DNA of 64,000 nt from positions 2,170,001 to 2,234,000 of the forward strand of contig OY969111.1 in NCBI GenBank assembly GCA_963697975.1, given 5' to 3'. Made by a program: the position numbers and the translations under genes. This DNA is from QHXM01 sp963697975 (GTDB taxonomy: Bacteria; Acidobacteriota; Blastocatellia; Pyrinomonadales; Pyrinomonadaceae). Positions 9,201-18,026 of the stretch are shown piece after piece. The notes under the pieces are model-generated. The model had not been told where the DNA came from and ran no database searches. It saw only the letters and a program-made list of their open reading frames with translations. Numbering within the stretch: the first letter of the stretch is position 1; every line of letters starts with the position of its first letter.

Positions 9201-11634
9201 CGCCAGCCACGAAGGTTTGACCTCCCCAGTTTGTGGCATTGAAGGTGAAGCCGCTCCCGGTGATATTCGTATTCGACTGGTCAAGCGACGGGGCATTCGA
9301 CAGCGTGACGTTGCCGGGGCTGGTGGTCACGTCGAGGTTCGTCAATGCGCCAGCGGAGAAGTCGGCCTGTGTCGTATCTACCAGACACGCGCCGGGCGGC
9401 GACAGGACAAGCGCAAAGTTTTGCGTCGTCGTCGCACCATCGGTCACCACGACGTTGTTGACCGTCTGTGTGATGTAACCCGGATAACTGGCGGTGATGT
9501 AAGGGTAAGTGCCAGCCGGGATGTTCGTGAACGAGTAGAAGCCGTTGGCATCGGTCAGCATGACCCTGCTTCCCAGGCTCACGGTCGCGCCAACGATGGG
9601 ATCGCCGGTGTCGGTGGCAGTGACAGTGCCCTGCACCGTGCCGCCGCCGCCGAACGGGGTACATGTGGGGTACTTGAATTTCCCGATGCGGGTCTGCCAG
9701 TTACCGCCCGTCGTGATGTAATACTCGGTGGTGTACCAGAAGGTACAGCCGTCGGGGTCGAGCGTCATGGCGCTGTAATCGCCCCAACGCGTGCTTGTGT
9801 TCTGCGAGCCTGTTCCCTCGACCAGCGAGGTCTCTGTCTGGGCGAGCGTGTTGATGGGGTCTGTAGCGAGGCGTCCCGCGTAGCGAATCGCCGGGAAGAG
9901 CGTGGCGCTTGAGACGCTGTAGCCCACAGCCATGTTCCCCGCCCTGTCAACGGCGAGGCTCGGCATGTAGCGGTTTTGTGTGTCGGGGGTAAATGTTGCG
10001 GCTTGCAGCGGGGCTGCCCCGATGGTGCCGCCCGTCACGCCCAACTGGTAATAGCGAATCGACGACCGTGCCGCCACCGCGCCTCGGACCGTGTGGACGT
10101 TCCACAAAGATTCGACCCCGCCGATATTCGTGTACTGGTTCTGCATCTGTAGTCGATGCCCCAGCGTGTCGTTGTTATTGCCTCCCTGCGCTGGCACGGT
10201 GGCCGGTGGAGTTTGAAAACTGGCGGGCGCGAGCGAGTTAAACGGCCCGGTCAGCGTCGAAAGCGAGGTGTTGTTCCAGTCCACATGAAACTTGTAGACG
10301 GTGATGACGTTGGCGAACTGCCACACCACGCTGAAGAGATTGGGTGTGCCCGTCGGTGGCGTGCCCGCCTGTAGACGTGCGTTGCTCGGCAGAAGGCTGA
10401 ACTCGCCCGCCGGAGCGTCGAAGGTGATGATCTGGACGTTCGCGTCTCCGGCGTACATCTGGTGCTTGTTGAAAGCCCACAACTGAGCCTTGGAGAATCC
10501 TGCGGACGCGGGGAAGCCGAACATGTTGGCCGACATGTACAAACCATCAGGCCAGATGCCGAACTTCGGATAGTCGCCGAGTAAGGTGGTGCTGTTGATT
10601 GAATAGAAGTTCCAACCGCCCGTGACCGGGTCGCCCGTCTTGGAAGCCGCGAAGCATTGATAGGCGGCACTTGAGTTGACGTTGCCAGAGCCGTCAATCG
10701 TGAACGCGAAGTCCGTGATGATCCAGCGATCCTCGAAGGAATCATAGAGGACGACGGGGTCGCCGAAGTTTTCCGTGTCGCAGAGGTTGCCGAAGTTACC
10801 CTGACTCATAAAGGTGTCAAAGGTGAACGCGGCCACCCGGACGTTGTCCGACTTGCGATAGATGCCGATGGATGTGTTGACGTTCTGAATATAGTAGGTC
10901 GGGCCAACGTCGCCGACGGTGTCGGGGGGTCGCCCTGCGCCCCAGTTGGCGAAGTCCAGACCGAGGAAGGTAGTGCTCGGCGTCGGCGCTGGCACGGAGC
11001 GTTCCGGCTCGGCCATGCCCGACCCGGTGGGGGCGTTGTCACCGACGAAGAACGGAGGCGCAAGCTCGTGCTCGACTCGATCCCTCTGCTCTGGTCTGGT
11101 CTGCGGGAGTTGCCGAAGATCGCCCGTGAACGAGCGAGCCTTGACCAACCGCTGTGTCTGAGGATTGCGGTTAACTTTAAACTGGGCCGTGTGTTGTCGT
11201 AACCTCTCCGCCTGTGCAGCGATGGCTTCCTCTCTTTGCTGCGGAGTCAGGTTATCCCGAAGCTCTGCGTCCCTTTCCTGCGCTTCTTCCCTTGCCTCTT
11301 CTGCTTCTTCTGCCGCTTCTGACCCGTCATCTATTCCGACAAAGAGTTGGCTCTCAGTTAATACTCTGCCACTTTTTGACCTTTTATCTTGAGCCGCACG
11401 TTTCTCGCGCTCACGTTCACGCTCACGCTCCGACTTTCCTTCCTGAACACGACCCGCAGCCGCTTTGGGCGCTTGACGCTGCGCCCGGCTGGTCACCGTA
11501 TAGACAGCCGTTGCGGCCAGCGCCACTAAAATCAAAAACGCAGCCAAACGGCTGCGCGTCGTTGTCGATAAGATTTTCCGAACTGTCGTTTGAAAATAGT
11601 TAGACTGTGGGCGCGGATTTCGTGCTTTACTCAT
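6202..11634 (-). CDS. Giant exported multi-domain protein (propeller-like region, Ig-like domains, three discoidin-like repeats)
   Basis: 1810 aa. The N-terminal export signal is nearly identical to that of the gene at 12019-15366. It is followed by a highly charged, probably coiled-coil stretch (about residues 65-160) that includes an Arg-Glu repeat. Residues about 215-658 form a beta-rich region with landmarks PPDTVGDVGP, GDPVVLYDSFEDRW and DYPKFGIWPDG. It resembles exported Acidobacteria proteins I recall, but its function is not known to me. A carboxypeptidase-regulatory-like domain (about 665-741), the module shared with the first protein, two Ig-like domains and three discoidin-like repeats (about 1245-1758) follow. 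The ATG has a good AAAGGAAAG ribosome site. A structural or adhesive surface role is inferred. Confidence 0.85.
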   Translation of the reverse strand: MSKARNPRPQSNYFQTTVRKILSTTTRSRLAAFLILVALAATAVYTVTSRAQRQAPKAAAGRVQEGKSEREREREREKRAAQDKRSKSGRVLTESQLFVGIDDGSEAAEEAEEAREEAQERDAELRDNLTPQQREEAIAAQAERLRQHTAQFKVNRNPQTQRLVKARSFTGDLRQLPQTRPEQRDRVEHELAPPFFVGDNAPTGSGMAEPERSVPAPTPSTTFLGLDFANWGAGRPPDTVGDVGPTYYIQNVNTSIGIYRKSDNVRVAAFTFDTFMSQGNFGNLCDTENFGDPVVLYDSFEDRWIITDFAFTIDGSGNVNSSAAYQCFAASKTGDPVTGGWNFYSINSTTLLGDYPKFGIWPDGLYMSANMFGFPASAGFSKAQLWAFNKHQMYAGDANVQIITFDAPAGEFSLLPSNARLQAGTPPTGTPNLFSVVWQFANVITVYKFHVDWNNTSLSTLTGPFNSLAPASFQTPPATVPAQGGNNNDTLGHRLQMQNQYTNIGGVESLWNVHTVRGAVAARSSIRYYQLGVTGGTIGAAPLQAATFTPDTQNRYMPSLAVDRAGNMAVGYSVSSATLFPAIRYAGRLATDPINTLAQTETSLVEGTGSQNTSTRWGDYSAMTLDPDGCTFWYTTEYYITTGGNWQTRIGKFKYPTCTPFGGGGTVQGTVTATDTGDPIVGATVSLGSRVMLTDANGFYSFTNIPAGTYPYITASYPGYITQTVNNVVVTDGATTTQNFALVLSPPGACLVDTTQADFSAGALTNLDVTTSPGNVTLSNAPSLDQSNTNITGSGFTFNATNWGGQTFVAGVTAPLVSADLALFCSGCTGTTPNITLSVRATSAGLPTGADLATATIPGFNSGSTSYRTGTFGTPPTLTAGTQYALVIRPVSNPSAGSYVYLVSAAATAYANGSEVFSGNSGATWAADVDDLGFHTFMNTGYRSNGTLISSLKDANPAVGVTAKWTTISWNATTPASTNITFQVAASNNPAGPFNFVGPDNTPATFFTSGASLAQFNGNRYLKYKAVFTTSNSAVTPTLADVTICYQNTLPTTLVVAPANGTYGGTTTLSATLTDGVNPLSGKTVKFKLNGANFAGNTAVTNASGVATILNAPLTGINAGTYPTGVFASFAGDATYSPSNGTNSLTVAKANTSTSVTSNNNPSAGGEPVTFTATVTSGGGTPTGTVTFKDGVTPLGNGTLNGSGQATLTTSSLSQGSHSITAEYNGDTNFNTSVSSAITQTVTEPLSTCANVAEDVYGSTATASSTFGPGYPPGGAIDGNHVGNGWGTGVGWNDNTAGTFPDNLTINLGTSRQINEIYVYSLQDNYLSPSEPTESMTFTAYGLVDFQVQVPDGVGGWMDVPGGNITGNNKVRRRVIFASAVTTDQIRIVVNNTSDNLWSRVVEVEAFSCNAGPAPTPTPTPTPCTTNVAASSYGGSASASSTISPNYPASGVIDGNRAATNWGTGTGWNDATAGVYPDSVVLNFGVNQSISEVDVYSLQDNYTSPVEPTDSMTFNYYGLTDFQVQIPDGLGGWVDVPGGHVTGNNLVKRKVIFAPVVTSQIRVLVNNTADGVYSRIAEVEALSCSAVPGPTPTPTPTPCTTNVAAGSYGATASASSTVSPNYPASGAIDGNHTGAGWGTGVGWNDATAGVYPDNLVVNLNVTQAISEVDVYSLQDNYTSPIEPTDTTTFTFYGLTNFQVQIPDGVGGWVNVPGGNIVGNNLVKRKVVFASPVVTDQIRILVNSTADGVYSRIVEVEAFSCTPVVVSVPNRRSGPSADAILTGHGQNPSNPARLPLPMRLLSPSLNRAWLR
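6360..7900 (-). repeat. Three tandem discoidin-like domain repeats in the second giant protein
   Basis: Three in-frame units of about 500 nt have the same landmarks as in the first protein (EVDVYSLQDNY, YGLTDFQVQ, VEVEAFSC), with Pro-Thr linkers between them. Confidence 0.9.
11404..11433 (-). repeat. Hexanucleotide-like tandem repeat encoding Glu-Arg
   Basis: The coding strand reads a degenerate GAGCGT/GAACGT/GAGCGC unit that encodes an alternating Glu-Arg run (residues about 68-77) in the charged region after the signal. It is a possible slippage site. Confidence 0.7.
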
Positions 11635-12018
11635 TGGGGAAACTTTCCTTTCGAAGGGGCGTCACAAAAGGGCTTTGTCTCGGATCAACCGGGGACAAAT
11701 CACAATCGAAACAATTCGGCGGACTCATTTGAGTGGAAGAAATCGGCGGGGTAATTCCACTATTCTTCAGTCGAAATGCGTCTTCCGATACCGGGTCAGT
11801 TGCGTCAAATCATGCCTCGGAAGAGCTACTCCGGCATGATGGAGTTTAAGTACAACAGATTAGATTGCAAATCAGCTCGAGTACTATCGTCGCTCGTAGT
11901 TGAACTCGTCCAGAGGCAGGAAATTATTTATTACCGCCGTCGCGGTTTAATCAAAACAGGGGCACAAGATACACGATTTGCCGGATTTGCACAACCTAAC
12001 TTCGTGCTTTTTCTAAGG
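11635..12018 (-). other. Intergenic region with leader of the second giant protein
   Basis: 384 nt lie between the third and second paralogues; no convincing gene was seen. The part next to 11634 has the ribosome site and a small hairpin (11664-11678, 5-bp stem). Segments about 11711-11750 and 11940-12003 are clearly similar to 15478-15515 and 15530-15590 before the third paralogue. The upstream region was therefore duplicated along with the gene. Confidence 0.6.
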
Positions 12019-15000
12019 CTACTCATTGCCTCCAATGCAACTGAACGCCTCAACTTCGACGATCCGACTGTACACCCCATCAGCCGTGTTGTTGACCAAA
12101 ATTCTAATCTGATCGGTCGTCACAGGTGAGCCGAAGACTATCTTCCGCTTGACCAGATTATTCCCGACAATAGTGCCGCCGGGAACGTTCACCCAGCCGC
12201 CGAGGCCATCAGGTATCTGCACCTGAAAACTCGTTAACCCGTAAGCCGCAAATGTCATCGTATCCGTCGGCTCCACCGGACTCGTGTAATTATCCTGCAA
12301 GCTATAAACATCGACCTCGCTGATGGACCGCGTCGCATTGAGGTTGATCGTCAAACTATCTGGATAGACACCTGCGGTCGCATCGTTCCAACCAACACCA
12401 GTACCCCAACCTGCTCCGGTGTGATTGCCATCAATCGCACCCGAGGCAGGATAGTTGGGACTGACGGTTGACGAGGCTGAAGCAGTTGCTCCGAATGAAG
12501 AGGCTGCGACGTTGGTCGTGCATGGCGTCGGTGTCGGCGTCGGTGTCGGCCCCGGCACTGCACTACAACTAAACGCTTCGACTTCAGTGATACGACTGTA
12601 GACGGCATCTGCCGAGCTATTGACCAGCACCCTGATCTGGTCGGTCACGACCGGCGTGGCGAAAACCACGCGTCTCTTGACCAGATTGTTACTGGTAACG
12701 TGACCACCGGGGACATCCACCCAGCCGCCAACGCCGTCAGGCACTTGTACCTGAAAGTCTGTCAGACCATATGCCGTAAACGTCATGGTGTCGGTCGGCT
12801 CCACCGGACTCGTGTAATTATCCTGCAAGCTATAAACATCGACCTCGCTCAGGGATTGAGTGACGCCGAGGTTGACGACCAGATTGTCTGGATAGACACC
12901 GGCTGTCCCATCGTTCCAGCCCGTGCCCGTGCCCCAGTTGGTGGCTGCACGATTGCCATCAATCGCGCCGCTCGCCGCGTAGCCGGGGCCAGCTTCGCTG
13001 GAAGCTGTGGCGGTCGCGCCGTAAGAGCCTGCCGCGACGTTCGTCGTGCAAACCGTCGGAGTCGGAGTCGGAGTCGGAGTCGGCGCGCTGCAACTGTATG
13101 CCTCAACCTCCACCACGCGACTCCAGATGCTATCCGCCGAGTTATTAACCACAATCCTGATCTGGTCGGTCGTGACAGGCGCGGCGAAGATGACTCTCCT
13201 CCTGACCTTGTTGTTGCCGGTGATAAGGCCTCCGGGAACGTCCACCCAACCGCCGACGCCGTTAGGCACCTGCACCTGAAAATCCGTCAGACCGTACAGC
13301 GTGAAGGTCATGCTTTCAACCGGCTCAGACGGATTCAGATGATTGTCTTGCAAGCTATAAACGTAAATCTCGTTGACCTGCTGAGAAGAGCCGAGAGTGA
13401 TTGTCAGCGTGTCCGGGAATGCGTTTGATGTTCCGTCGTTCCAACCAACACCAGTGCCCCAGCCTGCCCCCGTGTGATTGCCGTCAATCGCACCGCTCGC
13501 CGCGTAGCCGGGACCGAACGCGGACGAGGCCACAGCGGTCGCCCCGTAAGAAGCAGCAGCCACATTCACACACGCGGACAACGCCTCAGTCACTTCCTGC
13601 GTCAGCGCGGGCGAGGTGCTAACGTCCAGATTAGTGTTGCCGTTGTACTCGGCAGTGATCGAATGACTACCCTGAGAAAGCGAGGTGGTCAACGTAGCCT
13701 GTCCCGAAACAATGTTGCCGTTGCCCAGCGGAGTAGCGCCATCCTTGAAGGTTACGGTCCCGGTCGGGATGCCTTCCCCGGAGGTGACAGTCGCCGTGAA
13801 GGTGACAGGCTCATTACCCGCCGACGGGTTGTTGTTACTGGTGATGCTCGTCGCCGTGCTGGCCCTGGCGATGGTCAGCGTGTTCGTTCCGCTGGCGCTC
13901 GCATAAGTAGCATCGCCCGCGAAGATCGCGCCGATGCCGTTCGGGTATGTCCCGGCATTGATGCCGACGATGCTGGCGTCTTCGACCGTCGCGACACCAT
14001 TTTCGTCCGTGATGGCTTCGTTGTTCGGATCGGCCTCGCCGTTAATGGTAAAGGCGATGATTCTGCCGACGATTGGGGTGCCGCCCTGTTCTGTCAGCGT
14101 GGCCGAGAGATCAATCGTGTCGCCGTATATCCCATTTGAGGGGCTGACGGCCAGGACGGGCGGAAGACTGTTCTCGTAGCAGACCGTGACATCATGCAAG
14201 GTCGGCGTCACGGCGCTGCTCGTCGTACTAAGCACAGCTTTGTACTTCAGATAACGATTGCCGTTGAACTGAGCGAGCGATGCGCCGCTGGTAAAGAATG
14301 TCGCAGCCGTGCCATCTGGACCGACGAAATTGAACGGGCCTGCCGGGCTGTTGCTCGCCGCCGCCTGAAAGGTGACGTTTGTGCCAGCCGGTGTCGTGGC
14401 ATTCCACGAAATCGTCGTCCACTTGGCCGTAGCGCTGCCCGGATTGGCATCCTTCACGGAGGAGACCACGTTGCCGCTCGGCGCATAGCCCGCGAGCATG
14501 AATGTCTTAAAACCTATGTCATTGGTCTGCCCTGTCCACGTCGAGCCGCTGTTAATCGAAGTGGTACGGCGACCACTCAGATACGCGTTGCCGCCGCTGA
14601 ACACATACCCGTAAGTTCCAAGCGAAGGGTCAGACTCCGCACGCACGACTATCGAGTAGATCGTGCCTGCCGTCAGCGTCGCGGGAGTAGCGAAGTTCGC
14701 TGTGTAAAAGGTCGGCGTACTGCTTGAGAAACCGGGAATCGTCGCGGTCGCCAGATCATCCCCCGAAGGCGCGTTGCCGGTCGAGGCCCTGATCGAAACC
14801 GTGACATCGGGCGTCGTGTCCGTGCAACCGCTACAGAGCAGATCAACATCGACTCTCGTCAACTGCCCGGTGACGGAGGGGGTGAAGGTCTGGCCGACCC
14901 ATGTCGTGGTGCTGAAGGTAGCGCCGCTCGCGGTGACATTCGTATTCTGCTGATCGAGGGTTGCGGTATTGCCTGACAGCGTGACATCGCCGGGGCTGGT

Positions 15001-15366
15001 CGTTACGTCAACGTTGGTTAAGGTTCCTCCCTCGAAGTCAGCCTGCGTGGTATCTGTCAGACACGTAGGGCCTGCGATTGACGAAAGCACGAAGTTCTGC
15101 GTCGGCGTCATCCCGCCGTCGGTCGCAACCCGACTGTTGACCATGCGGGAGACGTGACCCGGATAACCGGCGGAGAGTGTGTGGCCCGCAGCCGCTTTGG
15201 GCGCTTGACGCTGCGCGCGGCTGGTCGCCGTATAGACAGCCGTTGCGGCCAGCGCCACTAAAATCAAAAACGCAGCCAAACGGCTGCGCGTCGTTGTCGA
15301 TAAGATTTTCCGAACTGTCGTCTGAAAATAGCTGGACCGGGGGCGCGGATTTCGTGCTTTACTCAT
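12019..15366 (-). CDS. Shortened paralogue of the giant exported proteins (propeller region deleted)
   Basis: 1115 aa. The export signal (about residues 1-60) is nearly identical in DNA to the 5' end of the gene at 6202-11634. After the residues QAPKAAAG it jumps directly into the last part of the carboxypeptidase-regulatory-like domain, then the shared module, Ig-like domains and three discoidin-like repeats (about 592-1108). Roughly 640 residues present in the neighbour are missing, namely the charged linker and propeller-like region. The frame stays open throughout, so this may be a functional shorter protein and not a pseudogene. It ends soon after the last repeat. Confidence 0.8.
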   Translation of the reverse strand: MSKARNPRPRSSYFQTTVRKILSTTTRSRLAAFLILVALAATAVYTATSRAQRQAPKAAAGHTLSAGYPGHVSRMVNSRVATDGGMTPTQNFVLSSIAGPTCLTDTTQADFEGGTLTNVDVTTSPGDVTLSGNTATLDQQNTNVTASGATFSTTTWVGQTFTPSVTGQLTRVDVDLLCSGCTDTTPDVTVSIRASTGNAPSGDDLATATIPGFSSSTPTFYTANFATPATLTAGTIYSIVVRAESDPSLGTYGYVFSGGNAYLSGRRTTSINSGSTWTGQTNDIGFKTFMLAGYAPSGNVVSSVKDANPGSATAKWTTISWNATTPAGTNVTFQAAASNSPAGPFNFVGPDGTAATFFTSGASLAQFNGNRYLKYKAVLSTTSSAVTPTLHDVTVCYENSLPPVLAVSPSNGIYGDTIDLSATLTEQGGTPIVGRIIAFTINGEADPNNEAITDENGVATVEDASIVGINAGTYPNGIGAIFAGDATYASASGTNTLTIARASTATSITSNNNPSAGNEPVTFTATVTSGEGIPTGTVTFKDGATPLGNGNIVSGQATLTTSLSQGSHSITAEYNGNTNLDVSTSPALTQEVTEALSACVNVAAASYGATAVASSAFGPGYAASGAIDGNHTGAGWGTGVGWNDGTSNAFPDTLTITLGSSQQVNEIYVYSLQDNHLNPSEPVESMTFTLYGLTDFQVQVPNGVGGWVDVPGGLITGNNKVRRRVIFAAPVTTDQIRIVVNNSADSIWSRVVEVEAYSCSAPTPTPTPTPTVCTTNVAAGSYGATATASSEAGPGYAASGAIDGNRAATNWGTGTGWNDGTAGVYPDNLVVNLGVTQSLSEVDVYSLQDNYTSPVEPTDTMTFTAYGLTDFQVQVPDGVGGWVDVPGGHVTSNNLVKRRVVFATPVVTDQIRVLVNSSADAVYSRITEVEAFSCSAVPGPTPTPTPTPCTTNVAASSFGATASASSTVSPNYPASGAIDGNHTGAGWGTGVGWNDATAGVYPDSLTINLNATRSISEVDVYSLQDNYTSPVEPTDTMTFAAYGLTSFQVQIPDGLGGWVNVPGGTIVGNNLVKRKIVFGSPVTTDQIRILVNNTADGVYSRIVEVEAFSCIGGNE
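12040..13590 (-). repeat. Three tandem discoidin-like domain repeats in the third giant protein
   Basis: Three in-frame units have the same landmark motifs and Pro-Thr linkers as in the two paralogues. Confidence 0.9.
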
Positions 15367-15593
15367 TTGAGGAACTTTCCTTTCGCTGGGCGTGACAAAA
15401 GGGTTTTGCCTCAGGGCAACCCAACCTTGAGAAGTTGTCAGGCGTATTGGTCAACCTAGAATAAATCACTATCGAAATAATTCGGCGGACTCATTCAGTG
15501 GAAGAAATCGGCGGCTTATTATCGCCTTCGTGGTTAATCAAAACAGGCGCTCAAGATACACGATTCGCCGGATTAGCACAACTAACTTCACCC
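15367..15593 (-). promoter_or_regulatory. Duplicated upstream region and leader of the third giant protein
   Basis: The AAAGGAAAG ribosome site precedes the ATG at 15366. A CAAAA-GGG-TTTTG hairpin lies at 15396-15408. The rest is similar to 11635-12018. No gene was seen. Confidence 0.5.
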
Positions 15594-16763
15594 TTAATCG
15601 ACAAGACTCATGCCCGGCGCGACGGCTCTGGATTTTTCCAACCCAACGCCCTGATTCATAACTTCGTCGTACACACGCATAGTCTCTCGCGCCATCACAT
15701 CGAGGCTAAACTTCTGCTCGATGCGCCGCCTGCCAGCTTGCCCGTACTCGGCTGCGAGCGCTGCGTTATCCAGCAGAGTGTTGACGGCTTCACTCAAAGC
15801 TGCGGGGTTCGCGGGCTGCACCGTTAAGCCTGAAACCCCGTGCGGCGAAACAAACGGGACGCCGGAATCAAGCGCCGTGTTCACCACTGGCTTCCCGCAA
15901 GCCATCGCCTCCAACTGCACGATGCCAAAAGCCTCGCTGCGAGCTATCGAGGGCAGCACGAAAACATCTGCCGCTTGATAGAAGGGGCGCACATCCTTCA
16001 CGTCGGTCAGGAAAGCAACTTGGTCACTTACTCCAGCCGTGACGGCTTCACGCGCAAGTTTCTCGCGCAAAGGGCCATTGCCAATCAGCAAGAGGTGTGC
16101 GTCAACACCTTTCATGGCGCGAATGAGATACTCGAAGCCTTTGTAATAGACGAAACGCCCCACGCCCAGAACGAGGCGTGGCCCATACTGACGGCGAATC
16201 TCTGCGACCTCCGCACCATCAACCTGCTGAAAGTAGTCCGGCGAAATCCCGAAAGGAATCACGCGACACCGCTCCCGAAATCCGGCTAAAACTTTTGAGC
16301 TGTCCCTGTAATTCGGGCTGGCTACGATCACTGCACCGGCTCGCTTCAAGGCATGACGAAGAAAAGGCCAGAAAGCGCGACTCAACATTTTCTGGCGCAC
16401 GATGTCGCTGTGATAAGTAAAGACCAGACGCCCACGATGACGGCTGGCGAGATAAGCCAGCACCGCCGTCGGGTTGGGCCAGTGAAGATGCACCACATCG
16501 GCCTGCGCCTCTCGAATCTTTCGCACCATCTGCGGGCACACCGGCGCAGCCTGAAAGTTCAAAGGGGTCGCCAGCCGCGTCACCTTAATTCCGTCAATCA
16601 CTTCCTCTTTAGTTTTACTCTTATCGCTCGCCACCAGAACTTCCACGTCAACGAACAGCTTCAACTCCTGACACAAGGCTTCGAGATGGCTCTCCATCCC
16701 GCCCGGATGCGGCGGGTAATATTTGCCAACGTGCAGAACTCTCAACCTGCGCTCGTTAATCAT
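15594..16763 (-). CDS. GT4 family glycosyltransferase
   Basis: 389 aa, GT-B fold. The N-terminal domain starts with RVLHVGKYYPPHPGGMESH, typical of GT4 enzymes. The C-terminal nucleotide-sugar domain has the EX7E motif (E277 and E285) followed by AMACGKPVV. It probably adds one sugar to a lipid-linked repeat unit at the cytoplasmic face of the membrane; donor and acceptor cannot be told. It is the last gene of the exopolysaccharide locus, 36 nt after the previous gene. Confidence 0.88.
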   Translation of the reverse strand: MINERRLRVLHVGKYYPPHPGGMESHLEALCQELKLFVDVEVLVASDKSKTKEEVIDGIKVTRLATPLNFQAAPVCPQMVRKIREAQADVVHLHWPNPTAVLAYLASRHRGRLVFTYHSDIVRQKMLSRAFWPFLRHALKRAGAVIVASPNYRDSSKVLAGFRERCRVIPFGISPDYFQQVDGAEVAEIRRQYGPRLVLGVGRFVYYKGFEYLIRAMKGVDAHLLLIGNGPLREKLAREAVTAGVSDQVAFLTDVKDVRPFYQAADVFVLPSIARSEAFGIVQLEAMACGKPVVNTALDSGVPFVSPHGVSGLTVQPANPAALSEAVNTLLDNAALAAEYGQAGRRRIEQKFSLDVMARETMRVYDEVMNQGVGLEKSRAVAPGMSLVD

Positions 16764-16799
16764 TTCATTCCGTCTCGGAACGACAAGCTAAAACAGCTT

Positions 16800-18026
16800 C
16801 TAAGCTGCCGACAGCAACTCCCGGTATAACTCGACCATGTTGCCTGCATACTCTGCCCAACTGAATTTGGCAGCCTGCGCAACACCTCTGTCCCGGCGCT
16901 TGCTCCAACGCTCAGGATGTCCCAATCGTTCACGCAACAATGCCGAGACGGATTCGTTCCACGCCGCCACGTCAGCCACAGGACAATAACTGGCCGCTGA
17001 ACCTCCGACTTCACGCAGCACGGGCAGATCACTCGCCACGACCGGCGTGCCACAGGCCAGAGCCTCTACGACCGGCAGTCCAAACCCTTCCGCTTCGGAA
17101 GGCTGCAAGACCAAAGTAGCCTGCCGGTAAACGGCGGCCAGAACCTTTTTGTCCAAAAACGGCATTTCCGTAATAAGCCCGCCAACTCCGAGAGCATCCA
17201 CCAATTTCCGTTGCTCTACCGTGAATGCGCCGCCGACGCGAACGAGTCTAAGCCCGGGAAACTCGCCGCGAAGCCCGGCAACGACGCGTAACAGGATGTC
17301 TATGCGCTTGCGCTGGATTGTGCTGCCGACGTGCAGAATCGTCCCCGCGTCTTCGGGTAATGGCCCGAGCAAGCGCAGGGCTTCGGCGTCCGGCCCCATG
17401 TCCGGTTGTGGAGAGTATTCGGGCGAGACCCCATTGTGGACGACACAGACGCGCTCCGGCGGGAGCAACTGGTGAGCTAACAATTCATCGCGCGTCGCAA
17501 CGCTATCGCAGGTCACACGCGCGGCGTGACGAAAGCCGTCGAGAATGCGCCCGCTCATCATCCTGTAAAATTTCGGTCTGGGATGATTGAGCGGATCAAT
17601 CAGGCAGCGAAAAGCATCAAGGTCATGGCAGGTGACAACCGTCCGCCCGTGCGGAAGTTGATTGACGAGATGCGCGTAGCTGTGGTCAACAATATGGAAA
17701 AGATCAAACTCATTCTTCCTCTGCTGTAACCAACGGCGATAATCCCAGAAACGATTCAGGACCCGGTCGGCATTAAATAAGTGACGAGACTTTGAACCCA
17801 GCCGGGTGAAACGGCGGCGCATCGGAGGACAAAGGCGCGTCGTCGAAAAGGACTCGGCATAATCCCTGTTAAGATGCGCGTAAAGCATCTCCGCCACCAG
17901 GTCCATGCTCGGCCACTTCTCTTCCAGAAAATCAGAAACGATGGCGACGCGAGGCAATTTTTCCAAAACAACGCCTTCGATTGCGGAATGCGGATTTCGG
18001 CTTGCGGATTTAAGAACAGCGCTCAA
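16800..18026 (-). CDS. GT4 family glycosyltransferase
   Basis: 408 aa. It has Rossmann-like halves, with AIVSDFLEEKWPSMD near the N-terminus and an EX7E motif (E-GFGLPVV-E) followed by ALACGTPVVASD in the C-terminal domain. The most likely start is a TTG at 18026 overlapping the stop of the upstream gene (TTGA), implying translational coupling. No ATG precedes the conserved N-terminal strand. It is probably a sugar transferase for the repeat unit; specificity is unknown. Confidence 0.85.
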   Translation of the reverse strand: MSAVLKSASRNPHSAIEGVVLEKLPRVAIVSDFLEEKWPSMDLVAEMLYAHLNRDYAESFSTTRLCPPMRRRFTRLGSKSRHLFNADRVLNRFWDYRRWLQQRKNEFDLFHIVDHSYAHLVNQLPHGRTVVTCHDLDAFRCLIDPLNHPRPKFYRMMSGRILDGFRHAARVTCDSVATRDELLAHQLLPPERVCVVHNGVSPEYSPQPDMGPDAEALRLLGPLPEDAGTILHVGSTIQRKRIDILLRVVAGLRGEFPGLRLVRVGGAFTVEQRKLVDALGVGGLITEMPFLDKKVLAAVYRQATLVLQPSEAEGFGLPVVEALACGTPVVASDLPVLREVGGSAASYCPVADVAAWNESVSALLRERLGHPERWSKRRDRGVAQAAKFSWAEYAGNMVELYRELLSAA

